Shown: positions 43,533 through 53,539, counted from the stretch's first letter. The stretch is DNA of 64,000 nt from Peptococcaceae bacterium (GCA_017656185.1 JACDOK010000007.1:1-64000); one strand, 5' to 3'. Program-made: numbers and translations. The notes: generated by a model not told the origin, from the letters alone.

Positions 43533-43700
43533 GTGAACTACCCCTTCCTTCGCTAACGCTCAGGAAGGAGCTTCCTGCTTCATCGGGCACCTACTGGTGC
43601 GCTCCAACAGGCGTAACCTCCCGTGGTCCCCACGGTAGGGAAGTTATCAGGCCACTTCCAGGGCTTTCCTTAGTATATTTCGGGCTGCGTTTACATCCCG
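43533..43700 (-). ncRNA. Putative omega RNA at the tnpB 3' end
   Basis: In this family the guide RNA starts in the 3' part of tnpB and runs to the right end. The region contains the expected conserved text GATGAAGCAGGAAGCTC and stable hairpins such as CCGTGGGGACCACGG. The guide itself would be the sequence just outside the right end, at and below 43532. Boundaries are approximate. Confidence 0.55.
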
Positions 43701-44777
43701 GTCTAACACAAGCCCGCAATGAGGGCATTTATGTACCCGAACCGACAAACCTTTGGGTACTTTGTTCCCGCAACTTGAACATTCCTGCGTAGTACCGGAG
43801 GGGTTTACCTTTATTACCCTGCTACCAGCCTCCGCCGCTTTGTAGCAGAGCATGGCAAGAAACTCACTCCAGCTCGCGTCGGAAATGCTTTTAGCCAGGT
43901 GGTGATTTTGTACCATGCCTTTTACATTCAGCTCTTCTACGGCAATAAAACTGTAATTACTAACCAGTTTACGGGCTTCTTTATGCAGAAAATCCCGGCG
44001 CTGGTTCCTGACCTTCGCGTGCAGTTTGGCCAGCTTGAGCCTGGCTTTTGCCCGGTTTTTTGAGCCTTTCTGCTTGCGGGAAAGACTGCGCTGGACACGT
44101 TTGATTCTCTTTTCTGTTTTGTGTAAATACCCGGGATTCTCAATATTACCGCCATCCGAAAGTGCAGCGAATTTTTCCAGCCCAACATCCAGCCCCACAG
44201 CAGAACCGGGGTGAGTCTTTATTTGCTCAAGTTCTATTTCAACGGCAAAGACAGCGTACCACCTGCCGCTGGCATCCTTCTTGATGGTGACGGTCTTTAT
44301 TTTACCGGGTATTTCCCGGTGCCGTTTTATCTTGACCAGGCCAATCTTAGAAAGTTTGAGCTTATCGTTGTGCCAGGAAGCACCCTTACCCTCACCGAAC
44401 TGGGTGTAGGTGATAGATTTATACCGGCCTTTGCCTTTGAACCGGGGATAACCGGGCGTTTCACCGTTCTTTACCCGGCGAAAAAACCCGGCGAAGGCTT
44501 TTTCTACCCGGAATAATACTTCCTGGGCCACCTGGGAATGAACTTCTCTGTAGCAATCGTTTTCTTTTTTGGCTTCTTTAAGCCAGGCCTGCTGTTCTAC
44601 CCGCGTGATGGAGCGTTTTTCCCGTTCCCAGGCGTCTCTGCGCTGCGCCAGGGCGGTATTGTATATCCGGCGGCAGGTCTCAAGCCAGCGTAAGAGTTTG
44701 CGTTCCTGTGCTTTATTGGGGTAAATGCGAAATTTGTAGTTGCGGATGGCTCTGGGATGGGACGTATTGCTTACCAT
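43647..44777 (-). CDS. tnpB: TnpB RNA-guided nuclease (IS605 OrfB)
   Basis: A 376-aa complete TnpB. It has an N-terminal helix-turn-helix (YKFRIYPNKAQERKLLRWLETCRRIYN), the RuvC-like residues in GLDVGLEKFAALSDG (Asp), AVEELNVKGM (Glu) and DRDVNAARNIL (Asp), and a zinc finger CSSCGNKVPKGLSVRVHKCPHCG. All catalytic and zinc residues are present, so the nuclease is probably active. It guides itself with an RNA made from its own 3' end. The start codon is uncertain because several lie near 44777. Confidence 0.95.
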   Translation of the reverse strand: MVSNTSHPRAIRNYKFRIYPNKAQERKLLRWLETCRRIYNTALAQRRDAWEREKRSITRVEQQAWLKEAKKENDCYREVHSQVAQEVLFRVEKAFAGFFRRVKNGETPGYPRFKGKGRYKSITYTQFGEGKGASWHNDKLKLSKIGLVKIKRHREIPGKIKTVTIKKDASGRWYAVFAVEIELEQIKTHPGSAVGLDVGLEKFAALSDGGNIENPGYLHKTEKRIKRVQRSLSRKQKGSKNRAKARLKLAKLHAKVRNQRRDFLHKEARKLVSNYSFIAVEELNVKGMVQNHHLAKSISDASWSEFLAMLCYKAAEAGSRVIKVNPSGTTQECSSCGNKVPKGLSVRVHKCPHCGLVLDRDVNAARNILRKALEVA

Positions 44778-44916
44778 TTTCCGGCTTCACCTTTACTTAG
44801 TTGCCGTTTTATGCCTATATCGTACCGAAGAAAATTAGACGGAACAAGTGCTTTGATGATCGTCAGTCCCGCCTCTCATCCCCGTCCTCACGGACGGGGA
44901 CTTCCCGGCGGGTTAG

Positions 44917-45561
44917 TTAATCAACTAAATAATATTTATTTTTCGGCCGTCCCCTTTTGCTAACAGATCCGTAGCATATCTCCACTCCGGCTCTACCATT
45001 TTCGACCAGATACTGAAGGTACCTATGCACTGTCGGGTATGCCAGGTTTACTCTCTGGCATATTTCTTCAATGGACACGGCCCCGTCTTTATTTTGCAGG
45101 GAATTAACGATTATCTTCAGCGTAGCGTTATTAATGCCCTTGTCGACGGAAGATTCTCGCCGCTTCCTGGCCATTTCCTTTTGTAAATCCCCGATTCTTA
45201 AATTTACCTTAATTCTACTGATCAAATCCGGCGCCTTAATGGGTTTGAGAGCAAAATCGGTAGCACCAGCATCCAGGTAGGCATCCGCGAGTTTTTGCCT
45301 TTCGTCCACGGTAAGCACCAGGATCGGGGTCACCTTATCAAGCTCCCGCATCTTTTTCACGGTGGTCAGCCCATCCATCCGGGGCATATGGTGATCCACC
45401 AGCACAAGATCAGGTTTTTTCCTGACATATAGTAAAAGTCCATCACTGCCGTTGGCGGCCGTTATTGGTTCCCAGCCAGCCAGCGAACAAATTTCACTTA
45501 TGGTAAAACGAATATCCTCCTCGTCATCAATAATCAGGATAAGCCTATGGGTAGCCGTCAA
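44917..45561 (-). CDS. Response regulator with C-terminal winged-helix domain
   Basis: A 214-aa two-component regulator. The receiver (residues 5-120) has the acidic pair DDEED, the phosphoacceptor Asp in VLVDHHMP, and the Lys in LKPI. The C-terminal part (about 145-214) is a winged helix (VSIEEICQRVNLAYPTVHRYLQYLVENG) resembling CitB-type regulators. Its start overlaps the kinase stop by 4 bp. The IS element lies directly after the last codons: TTGAT forms the final residues and the TAA stop may belong to the element. Confidence 0.9.
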   Translation of the reverse strand: MTATHRLILIIDDEEDIRFTISEICSLAGWEPITAANGSDGLLLYVRKKPDLVLVDHHMPRMDGLTTVKKMRELDKVTPILVLTVDERQKLADAYLDAGATDFALKPIKAPDLISRIKVNLRIGDLQKEMARKRRESSVDKGINNATLKIIVNSLQNKDGAVSIEEICQRVNLAYPTVHRYLQYLVENGRAGVEICYGSVSKRGRPKNKYYLVD

Positions 45562-46928
45562 TCGTCTTCCCCCCGCAGGTATATTTTAAAAGTCGTTCCC
45601 ACACCGACCTCACTGGAAACTTCAATAGTCCCCCCGTGATCCTCGATAACCTTCCTTACAAAAGGTAATCCTAACCCTGATGTGTTCCCGGTGCTAAAAC
45701 CGGTTTTCCAGATTTTATACAGGTTTTCCCGAGGGATACCGATACCATTATCGGATATCGTAATCCAGACGCCACCTTCCTCCCTATATACATTAATGTC
45801 TATACGTCCATTAGCCATATCCTTGGTTGCTTCCAGGGCATTTTCCAGGAGGTTAATGATGGCCCGGGCCAACCGTACCCGGTTTACTTTGATTAAGGGC
45901 AGGTCCTCCTCAATTGAAAAATTGATTTCCTGTTCGACTTTTTCAGGAATTAATTGTGCCCGGACATAGTTGACAAGATCAGAAACGGCGATCTTTCTTT
46001 TGGTTGTTTCATACAATATTTCTGAAATCATTTCATTCATATTTTCAACTGATCGGTCAATGCGCCAGAAATATTCTCTGTCCTTTGCGTCCGGCTGATA
46101 CTTCATTTCCAGCAGCGAACACAACCCGTTAATAGTCATCAAGGGGGTCTTAAGATCGTGCACCAAAGAGTGCATTTCTTTCAGAGACCTGGCCTGGACA
46201 GATTGTAATCTATAACGCTGGAGTTCCTTTTCCTTTTGCTTGGCTGCTTCGATGTGTTTCACCTGCTTGTAGTAATTATTGATGAGCACCGAAGTTATGA
46301 TCGCGATCAGCACCAAGGGGATAAAAAACGAAAAGCTGATAAAGTTCATAACCGATGCGGATTGGAGGTAAGACGCGGTCAGCTTGATACTAACGGCAAT
46401 TTCATCTTTCCCTAGACCAAAGATGTCCAAAAAGGGACTAACATCAAGCCAATAGCAGCCGAGCAGCAGTTGTGTCGTTATGGTGGCCTGGTGGACCAGG
46501 CGCAGCCTTTTATGCTGCGGTTTAGCCATCAAAAGTACGAAACCTACAACAATAAGAGGAATGAAGGGATCCGGGTGATACCGGGTCAACCCGAAAACTA
46601 AAAAATAGATGGCTGCGGCTGCAGCCAAATTAACCCCGAAGGAGATTGCCCGGCGATACCGGTGATTCACACAGAATTTCTTGACTAGTCCGCTGCTTAT
46701 AAAGTAGCTCCCCAACAGCAAGGGCAGGGCGGCGATTGTTTTAGTTAATGAGTAAAGTCCCGCCGCTAAAATCAACAAGCCGCTGTTCGTACTTGTTATG
46801 CTGGATTCGACGATCTCGGTTATCATGAAAAATACGGGTTCCAGCAAATACAGGGTTATCACAGCAGCAACAATTAATAACAGACCTGTCCAGAGGGTGA
46901 TCCGGTCCTTTTCCGGCATAATCTTCAC
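45558..46928 (-). CDS. Membrane sensor histidine kinase
   Basis: A 456-aa kinase. Residues 1-220 hold about eight hydrophobic helices with very short loops, an intramembrane-sensing type. The HisKA box SLVHDLKTPLMTI contains the phosphorylated His. The ATPase has NLLENALEA (N box), DNGIGIP (G1) and GLGLPFVRKVIEDHGG (G2). It pairs with the regulator downstream. The DUF6305-like gene ends one base before it, so all three form an operon. The stimulus is unknown. Confidence 0.92.
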   Translation of the reverse strand: MKIMPEKDRITLWTGLLLIVAAVITLYLLEPVFFMITEIVESSITSTNSGLLILAAGLYSLTKTIAALPLLLGSYFISSGLVKKFCVNHRYRRAISFGVNLAAAAAIYFLVFGLTRYHPDPFIPLIVVGFVLLMAKPQHKRLRLVHQATITTQLLLGCYWLDVSPFLDIFGLGKDEIAVSIKLTASYLQSASVMNFISFSFFIPLVLIAIITSVLINNYYKQVKHIEAAKQKEKELQRYRLQSVQARSLKEMHSLVHDLKTPLMTINGLCSLLEMKYQPDAKDREYFWRIDRSVENMNEMISEILYETTKRKIAVSDLVNYVRAQLIPEKVEQEINFSIEEDLPLIKVNRVRLARAIINLLENALEATKDMANGRIDINVYREEGGVWITISDNGIGIPRENLYKIWKTGFSTGNTSGLGLPFVRKVIEDHGGTIEVSSEVGVGTTFKIYLRGEDD

Positions 46929-47516
46929 CTATCGATACGCAGAGTTAAGGGGCGGTTTGATACTCCTTATATCTTTACAAATCGTTAAGGGAATTCCTTT
47001 TTGCGACGCGATCCGTCCAAATATGTTGTCGTAGTTTCCTTCTTTAACTACGATTAGATAATCCGCCTGGGGTGCGAAGCGGCTAATCAAAACGTCGTCC
47101 CTGTACCCGCGGCGGTTTTTCCCACCCAGGTGCACCACAATAACCGCACGGCCGTTCCGGTGGGCGGCATCTACTAGGCTCTGTACCCGCTCTATTTCCT
47201 CAGTAAAACTCAGGTTGACCTTCTGTAAATTCGAATGGCTGTATCCTAAAACCAGGATGAGGCTTGCGAACCACTGGGAAAAATCATTACCATACGCCTT
47301 TCTACGGTAAGAATAGGACAAATGCAGGTCCCTTATCATTTGGGCAATAATTAAGCCGTCCGTGCTTTGGCCGGCAGAGGTAATCAGGATCCTCTTCTCT
47401 GCCACAGGGCGCGGAAGATGGGGTATCGTCCATGGCTCCTCCCTAGAATTACGGGGCAGGGCATACCAAAAGGCCAGCACAATAATTATTAATAATAGGA
47501 CAAGAAACCTCCGCAT
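46929..47516 (-). CDS. DUF6305-like membrane-anchored protein
   Basis: A protein of about 195 aa with one N-terminal membrane helix (FLVLLLIIIVLAFWYAL) and an extracytoplasmic alpha/beta domain. Segments KRILITSAGQSTDGLIIAQMIRDL and LILVLGYSHSNLQKV resemble DUF6305 proteins. It is the first gene of the operon with the kinase and regulator and ends flush with the kinase start. It may present a ligand to the kinase; that is inference. The ATG at 47516 is chosen because the longer reading adds a non-hydrophobic lead. Confidence 0.72.
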   Translation of the reverse strand: MRRFLVLLLIIIVLAFWYALPRNSREEPWTIPHLPRPVAEKRILITSAGQSTDGLIIAQMIRDLHLSYSYRRKAYGNDFSQWFASLILVLGYSHSNLQKVNLSFTEEIERVQSLVDAAHRNGRAVIVVHLGGKNRRGYRDDVLISRFAPQADYLIVVKEGNYDNIFGRIASQKGIPLTICKDIRSIKPPLNSAYR

Positions 47517-47609
47517 TACCAGAGCACCCCACACAACTATGTCAGGTAACGGTGGTAGTATATTAAATACCTGTCTACCCCGGGAGATACCTTCTGCTTT
47601 TTTCTGTCA

Positions 47610-47641
47610 GGGAAAAATAAAAACACAGCCTTAGCTGTGTT
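47610..47641 (-). terminator. Terminator of the peptide ABC operon
   Basis: AACACAGC and GCTGTGTT form an 8-bp stem followed on the minus strand by a T-rich run, 29 bp after the permease stop. Confidence 0.88.
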
Positions 47642-47669
47642 CTTACGAATGAACAATTTTGAGTTTTAT

Positions 47670-48575
47670 TTATGAATCCTTTAATCTAGGATCTAAGGCA
47701 TCCCGTAACCCATCGCCCAACAGGTTAAACCCTAAGACCGCCAGTAAAATTGCCGCCCCGGGGAACATAATGACCCACGGGGCAATCTGCATGACATCTT
47801 TACCTTTATTCAGCATAATGCCCCATTCCGGTTTAGGAGGCTGCGCCCCAAGTCCCAAAAAGCCCAAACCCGCCGCGTCAAGAATAGCAGTTCCGATGCC
47901 CAGCGTTGCCTGCACAATTAGGGGCGCAAGGCAGTTGGGCAGAACATGCTTGAATAATATCCTAAAATTGCTGCAACCGCATACTCTGGCAGCCTCAATA
48001 TATTCCATTTCCTTAACCGATAAAACGGCGCCGCGAACCACCCTGGCGTAAATGGGTATTCCTACTATCCCTATGGCAATCATTGCGTTGGTCAATCCCG
48101 GCCCCAGCATGGCCGTAATGGCAATGGCCAGTAGGATGTAAGGAAACGCCATAAGGATATCGATCAAACGCATTATCACCAGGTCGAGCTTTCCACCGTA
48201 ATAGCCCGAAATTGCTCCCAACAAAGTACCGCACAACAGTGAAATACCAACTGCTATAATGCCCACCTGGATAGATATCCGTGAACCGTAAATAACCCGG
48301 CTCAAAATATCCCTGCCCAGAGCGTCTGTACCAAAGGGATGTTCAGCCGATGGTGGCTGCAACCGGTTCACCAAATCCGGCACCAGGGGATCGTATGGTG
48401 CAAGTACGGGTGCCAGTAAAGCGGTAATTATCAGAGTGCATACAATAATTAATCCCAGTACGGCTGTTTTCTGACGTAGAAGCCTGCGAAATCCTTCCAC
48501 CCAGGGCCCCTTGCTGACAGGTTCCATAACAATATCGGCAGCTTTATCTGCGGCAGTTACTTCAGGTGTAGTCAT
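47670..48575 (-). CDS. Peptide/nickel ABC transporter permease, DppC type
   Basis: A 301-aa permease with the N-terminal segment of the OppC family (RQKTAVLGLIIVCTLIITALLAPVLAPYDP), GTDALGRDILSRVIYGSR, and the EAA loop YIEAARVCGCSNFRILFKHVLPN. The ATG follows AAGGAGG. It is the last of five genes in the operon. The substrate class (dipeptides, oligopeptides or nickel) cannot be set from the permease. Confidence 0.92.
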   Translation of the reverse strand: MTTPEVTAADKAADIVMEPVSKGPWVEGFRRLLRQKTAVLGLIIVCTLIITALLAPVLAPYDPLVPDLVNRLQPPSAEHPFGTDALGRDILSRVIYGSRISIQVGIIAVGISLLCGTLLGAISGYYGGKLDLVIMRLIDILMAFPYILLAIAITAMLGPGLTNAMIAIGIVGIPIYARVVRGAVLSVKEMEYIEAARVCGCSNFRILFKHVLPNCLAPLIVQATLGIGTAILDAAGLGFLGLGAQPPKPEWGIMLNKGKDVMQIAPWVIMFPGAAILLAVLGFNLLGDGLRDALDPRLKDS

Positions 48576-48587
48576 GCTAAATCCTCC

Positions 48588-49592
48588 TTAGTCGAAGCGA
48601 ATCCTCGGGTCAACATAGGTGTACAGGATATCGACTAACAAATTAATCGTTACAAAGACGAGGGCCACCATTAAGATACCGCCCTGAACAACAGGAAAAT
48701 CTCTGGCGGTAATGGCTACAAACAACCAGCGTCCCACCCCGGGCCAGGAAAATATCTCCTCGGTCATCACGGCACCACCCAGAAGGTAGCCAAATTGCAA
48801 ACCGATGACCGTTAATACCGGCAGAAAAGCGTTTTTAAAAGCATGGCGAAAAATAACCAACCGTCCCGGCAGCCCTTTGGCCCAGGCCGTGCGTATATAA
48901 TCCTGACCCAGTACCTCTAACATACTGGACCGCGTAACACGGGCGATCATAGCCATGGGAATTGTGGCCAAGGCAACGGCTGGCATTATGATGTGGGCCA
49001 GACAATCTTTGAGAGCTTTCCAGTTACCTGTCAGGATACTGTCGAGAATATAAAGGTTGGTAATTGATTGCAGTTCCACTCCTACACTGATGCGACCCGA
49101 AGGGGGCAATATATGGAACTTCACTCCCAAAAGCCATATCAGCATCAAACCTAACCAGAAAATAGGAATAGATACGCCGAAAAGAGCCATTCCCATCGAC
49201 ATATTATCAAAAAGAGAATAAGGTTTTACCGCCGAGATGATCCCTGCCAGTCCCCCAACAATAACAGCAATAGTCAGGGCAAACAGGGTCAGTTCGAGCG
49301 TAGCCGGGAATTTGCGGGCTATCTCCTCGGTCACAGGCAATTTACTCCGAACGGACCGACCCAGGTCTCCGTGCAGGGCCTTGTTTGCAAATCGCATGTA
49401 TTGTACTGGAAGCGGATCATTCAATCCCAGGGATTCCCTGAGTTCCTCCAATTGCTTCGGGGTAGCCCTTTCACCCAGCATCATGCGGGCCGGGTCACCG
49501 GGTACCAAATGGATAAGAAGGAAGGACAAGATCGATACTCCGATGATTACGGGAATAATCATTAGCAATCGCTTTAGAATGTAGTTAAACAC
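48588..49592 (-). CDS. Peptide/nickel ABC transporter permease, DppB type
   Basis: A 334-aa permease of the OppB family, with helix 1 MIIPVIIGVSILSFLLIHLVPGDP, the GLNDPLPVQY segment and the EAA loop TAWAKGLPGRLVIFRHAFKNAFLPV. It is paired with DppC, which starts 12 bp downstream. Six helices are visible. Confidence 0.92.
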   Translation of the reverse strand: MFNYILKRLLMIIPVIIGVSILSFLLIHLVPGDPARMMLGERATPKQLEELRESLGLNDPLPVQYMRFANKALHGDLGRSVRSKLPVTEEIARKFPATLELTLFALTIAVIVGGLAGIISAVKPYSLFDNMSMGMALFGVSIPIFWLGLMLIWLLGVKFHILPPSGRISVGVELQSITNLYILDSILTGNWKALKDCLAHIIMPAVALATIPMAMIARVTRSSMLEVLGQDYIRTAWAKGLPGRLVIFRHAFKNAFLPVLTVIGLQFGYLLGGAVMTEEIFSWPGVGRWLFVAITARDFPVVQGGILMVALVFVTINLLVDILYTYVDPRIRFD

Positions 49593-49675
49593 TATTTGTC
49601 CCCCTCAAGACTTGAGGTTTAGCCGGCGGCAGCACCGTGAAAGTGGCCGCCGGCTAAATTTTGTGTACTACGCAG

Positions 49676-51295
49676 TTACTGGACGCTTACGGTGTTCAGT
49701 TTTTCCACCCCGGTAGGATGCGGTACATAACCCTTTACGTACTTATACATGAACAGCGGAGGAGTGGAGTGATCCAGGGGCACCCAGGGGGCATCCCTGT
49801 GAATGATCTCCTGGGCTTCTTTGTACAGCTGCGCCCTCTTGTCCTGATCCATTTCTTTTTGTGCAGCGATTAACAGGTCGTGCACCTCGTCACTCTTGTA
49901 GAAGGCATAGTTTGCGGAGCTGCCTACTACAGCATTATCCTTGTCCAGCAGCACGTACAAGAAATTATCGGGGTCACCGTTATCGCCGGTCCAACCCAGC
50001 AGGATCATGTCATGTTCACCGTTTTCAGCTTTTTCCAGGTAAGTACCCCACTCGTAGCTGACAATTTCCGCCTCGATGCCGACTGCAGCCAGGTCAGCCT
50101 GGATAGCCTCGGCAATCTTTTGCGGCTGCGGCATATAGGGTCTCGGTACAGGCATAGCCCATAGAGTGGTCTTAAAACCATTAGGATATCCCGCTTCGGC
50201 TAACAGGGCCTTGGCCTTGGCAGGATCATACTCATACGGTTCAATATCGTCATTATAGCCCCACAGGGAAGGAGGCATTGGATTTTTGGCGGGCTTAGCC
50301 AAACCGGTAAAGAAGGCCTCAATGATCGCTTCCTTATTGATGGCGTGGTTGATGGCCCGGCGGACCAACACGTTGTCAAAAGGCTCCTTCTCCATATGCA
50401 TAGCAAGGTAACCCACGTTCATACTGGGTCTGAGTACTACTTCAAGGTTTTCGTTAGCCTTAGCTGCCGCCACGTCGTCGGGGTTTACCCCGTCCATAAT
50501 GTCAATAGTTCCGGCTTGCAGTTCCAGGAAGCGGGCGGAATTATCGGGGATGGAACGAAATACCAGTTTATCAACTTTGGCTTTTTCACCCCAGTATTCC
50601 TCGTTTTTCTCAAGAACAACTTTGTCGTCCGGAATCCACTCGACAAACTTGAATGGACCAGTACCTACAGGGTTTTTGAAGAAATCTTCGCCGTATTTTT
50701 CCAGTGCAGCCGGGCTGGCGATGCCGAACGAGAACATGGCCAGGTTCTGGATGAAAGGAGCAAACGGCTCTTTCAAGGTGATTTTTACTTCGTAATCACC
50801 GGTGGCTTCTACAGACGTGACCATGCTGTCCTCGTCGTAACCGTTAAACATGTACGCCCAGTATTTGCACTCACCGTTGTTCAGCGGGTGATCTTTGTGC
50901 ATCCAGCGTTCAAAGTTGTAGACTACAGCATCGGCGTTGAAATCAGTACCGTCGTGGAATTTTACCCCTTCCCTCAGCTTGAAAGTCCACACGGTTCCGT
51001 CTTCGGAAACGCTCCAGTCAGTAGCGAGGGCGGGACGGACCGCAGTGCTGTCGGGCTCGTATTCCACCAGGGTATCAAAAATGTTGATGGTGACCTTGGC
51101 CGACTCACCGTCAGTAACGATGGCCGGGTCTAAACCGACCGAATCACCGCCGCGACCCCAAACAAGGACGTTATCGGACTTCTGTGCCGGTGCTCCGGCA
51201 TCCTGGTCGCTTGTCCCTTCTCCGCCGCAACCAGCAATCAGCAGAGACAATCCCAATAACATCATCATACAGACTAGCAGGATTTTCTTTTGCAC
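49676..51295 (-). CDS. Peptide-type ABC transporter substrate-binding lipoprotein
   Basis: A 539-aa family 5 binding protein (DppA/OppA/NikA group). The lipobox IAGC is near residue 22. Signature parts are the LATDWSVSEDGTVWTFKLREGVKFHDGTDFNADAVVYNFERW region and GWTGDNGDPDNFL. The start is a GTG 7 nt after GGGGAGG. It lies in mid-operon, which could keep it less abundant than usual unless it has its own promoter. Dipeptides are the default guess. Confidence 0.92.
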   Translation of the reverse strand: MQKKILLVCMMMLLGLSLLIAGCGGEGTSDQDAGAPAQKSDNVLVWGRGGDSVGLDPAIVTDGESAKVTINIFDTLVEYEPDSTAVRPALATDWSVSEDGTVWTFKLREGVKFHDGTDFNADAVVYNFERWMHKDHPLNNGECKYWAYMFNGYDEDSMVTSVEATGDYEVKITLKEPFAPFIQNLAMFSFGIASPAALEKYGEDFFKNPVGTGPFKFVEWIPDDKVVLEKNEEYWGEKAKVDKLVFRSIPDNSARFLELQAGTIDIMDGVNPDDVAAAKANENLEVVLRPSMNVGYLAMHMEKEPFDNVLVRRAINHAINKEAIIEAFFTGLAKPAKNPMPPSLWGYNDDIEPYEYDPAKAKALLAEAGYPNGFKTTLWAMPVPRPYMPQPQKIAEAIQADLAAVGIEAEIVSYEWGTYLEKAENGEHDMILLGWTGDNGDPDNFLYVLLDKDNAVVGSSANYAFYKSDEVHDLLIAAQKEMDQDKRAQLYKEAQEIIHRDAPWVPLDHSTPPLFMYKYVKGYVPHPTGVEKLNTVSVQ

Positions 51296-51381
51296 AGTTC
51301 AACCTCCCCTTTTCTCATTAGTTAATAAGCAGCAAATTGTTTTTCTGTCCAACCCGACCGTTCACCACCCCCTTCGCCAAC

Positions 51382-52353
51382 TTATCTAAGGTGGCAGGAA
51401 ACATAATGTCCCGCACCAATATCCTTCAGTTCAGGCGCTTGTTCCCGGCATATTTGTTTTCTTTCAGGACAACGCGTGTGAAAACGACAGCCTGTGGGAG
51501 GATTGATGGGACTGGGCACATCTCCCGAAAGAATCACCCTGTTTTTCCGGCTGTTTGGTTTGGGGACCGGTATGGCCGAAAGAAGCGCCCGGGTATACGG
51601 GTGTTGGGGGTCGGAGTACAAGGAACGATAGTCTGCCAATTCTACAATTTTGCCCAGGTACATAACGGCTACGCGGTTGCTGATATGCTTGACCACGCTC
51701 AGGTCGTGCGATATAAATATCAAGGTTAACCCGAAGTCCTTTTGCAGGTCTTCCAACAGGTTAATTACCTGCGCCTGAATGGACACGTCCAAAGCCGATA
51801 CCGGCTCGTCGCATATTACCAGCCTGGGATTTACCGATAGGGCCCGGGCAATACCGATTCTCTGCCGCTGGCCACCGCTAAACTCGTGCGGGTACTTGCC
51901 GGCGTGATAACTGCTTAACCCCACAGTTTCCAAGAGCGAACGCACCCGGTCCCTCAACTCTTTCCCGCATGCCAGGTTATTAATCACCATCGGTTCGGCG
52001 ACAATATCGCCCACCGTCATGCGTGGATTAAGGGAGGCGTAAGGGTCCTGAAACACCATCTGCATCTGCCGCCGCAAAGGACGAAGCTCGGTCTGGCTCA
52101 GGTGGGTAATGTCCTTTCCCCTAAAAATTATCTTACCCCCGGTAGGTTCCAGCAAACGAACAATGAGCCGGCCAAAGGTGGATTTACCGCACCCGCTTTC
52201 ACCTACTAACCCCAGAATTTCACCTTCATATACCTGTAGGGAAACCCCGTCCACAGCCCTGACTTGAGCGGCAGTGTGAGGAATAATGCCCTTTTGAATG
52301 GGAAAGTATTTTCGTAATTCTTCTACCTTCAATAATGGTTCAGCTGCAGGCAT
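51382..52353 (-). CDS. Peptide ABC transporter ATPase, DppF/OppF type
   Basis: A 323-aa ATPase with Walker A GESGCGKST (residues about 51-59), signature FSGGQRQR, Walker B LVICDEPVSALD and the C-terminal oligopeptide-ATPase extension. Four Cys are in that extension (CRFHTRCPERKQIC and CH), which in family members binds an iron-sulfur cluster. It is the second gene of the operon. Confidence 0.92.
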   Translation of the reverse strand: MPAAEPLLKVEELRKYFPIQKGIIPHTAAQVRAVDGVSLQVYEGEILGLVGESGCGKSTFGRLIVRLLEPTGGKIIFRGKDITHLSQTELRPLRRQMQMVFQDPYASLNPRMTVGDIVAEPMVINNLACGKELRDRVRSLLETVGLSSYHAGKYPHEFSGGQRQRIGIARALSVNPRLVICDEPVSALDVSIQAQVINLLEDLQKDFGLTLIFISHDLSVVKHISNRVAVMYLGKIVELADYRSLYSDPQHPYTRALLSAIPVPKPNSRKNRVILSGDVPSPINPPTGCRFHTRCPERKQICREQAPELKDIGAGHYVSCHLR

Positions 52354-52376
52354 TTGGGCTTGTCCACCTCTTTTGA

Positions 52377-53348
52377 TTAGCTATATAAATGACAGGTAAC
52401 CACATGGCCGGGAGCGATTTCCACCGGTACCGGTTTGACGGACCGGCAGTATTCACTGGCTTTTGTGCAGCGGTCGGCAAAGTTGCACCCCGGCGGCAGG
52501 TATCTCAGGTCGGGTGGAACTCCTTTGATGGGGGTCAGTCTCTTTTTCTCATCGGTATCCACTTCGGGCAGTGAACTCAAAAGTCCCCAGGTGTAGGGGT
52601 GTTTAGGATGATAGAAGATGGTTTCGACGTCCCCCTGTTCCACCGGTTCCCCGGCATACATGACCAGTACTTTTTGACATAACTCCGCCACCACGCCCAG
52701 GTCATGGGTAATCATAATAATGGCCGTGCCGGTCTGATCCTGAAGTTTTTGCATTAAGTCGAGTATCTGCGCCTGGATGGTGACGTCCAGGGCCGTGGTA
52801 GGTTCATCCGCAATTAGTAAATTAGGCTTGCACGCCAGCGCCATTGCAATCATCGCCCGCTGGCGCATACCGCCGCTCAACTGGTGCGGGTAATTAACGG
52901 CCCTTTTCTCAGGTTCCGGAATGCCTACCTGTTTAAGCATTTCCACGGCTCGTTCCATGGCTTCTTTCTTATGTATTTTCCGATGCCAAATCAGTACCTC
53001 TGCTATCTGGTACCCAACGGTATATACCGGATTCAAGGAGGTCATAGGGTCCTGAAATATCATCGATATTTGGTTACCCCTAATCTCCCGCATTTTGGCT
53101 TCTGACACGGTTACCAAATCAGAGCCTTTATACAGAATTGTCCCCCCAACAATTTTCCCCGGAGGATTTGGGATCAGGCGTATAATGGACATGGCCGTAA
53201 TTGTTTTTCCCGAACCTGATTCCCCGACAATACCTAAAGTTTCTCTTTCGTTAAGGGAAAAACTCACTCCGTTTACAGCCTTCACCACTCCTGATCTGGT
53301 AAAGAAATAAGTTTTCAGGTCCTTAACTTCTAACAATGGCTGGTTCAT
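52377..53348 (-). CDS. Peptide ABC transporter ATPase, DppD/OppD type
   Basis: A 323-aa ATPase with Walker A GESGSGKT, signature LSGGMRQR, Walker [13 protein letters not shown] and the same Cys-rich C-terminal extension ([14 protein letters not shown] then CH). I use the ATG at 53348 after AGGAGG; the longer open reading adds 42 residues with no ribosome site. It is the first gene of the operon dppD-F-A-B-C. The next gene upstream is divergent. Confidence 0.92.
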   Translation of the reverse strand: MNQPLLEVKDLKTYFFTRSGVVKAVNGVSFSLNERETLGIVGESGSGKTITAMSIIRLIPNPPGKIVGGTILYKGSDLVTVSEAKMREIRGNQISMIFQDPMTSLNPVYTVGYQIAEVLIWHRKIHKKEAMERAVEMLKQVGIPEPEKRAVNYPHQLSGGMRQRAMIAMALACKPNLLIADEPTTALDVTIQAQILDLMQKLQDQTGTAIIMITHDLGVVAELCQKVLVMYAGEPVEQGDVETIFYHPKHPYTWGLLSSLPEVDTDEKKRLTPIKGVPPDLRYLPPGCNFADRCTKASEYCRSVKPVPVEIAPGHVVTCHLYS

Positions 53349-53539
53349 CAAGATGTCCTCCTGGAAAGATGTAAAAGAAAAAGCTAAAAAATTTATATTT
53401 ATCGGCGTGCCTTCTGGTTTCCTGTTATTTATCTTTTTTCTCTGAAAATGACTGGGGAGCTTAGTCGTCAACACTTAAATCCGCTCCTGATACACCCACC
53501 GGTCATTGTATGTTAAAATGATAAGAGAGGTTTCAAGAC

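Larger units (their letters stand above)
43533..44919 (-). mobile_element. IS200/IS605-group element carrying only tnpB
   Basis: The right end (43533 to about 43650) has the typical subterminal hairpin with GGAAGG/CCTTCC arms and GTTCAC at the tip. The left end, at about 44880-44919, has the hairpin CCCCGTCC / GGACGGGG. The element is bordered on the left end (minus strand) by TTGAT, the target motif used by ISDra2-like members. No tnpA is present, so it moves only with help in trans. The exact tips are inferred from hairpins and the TTGAT motif. Confidence 0.8.

Noticed and set aside
50345-51133. A 262-codon open frame on the plus strand
   Set aside because: It is wholly antisense to the peptide-binding protein gene, has no ribosome site and its composition follows the third-codon bias of the real gene.
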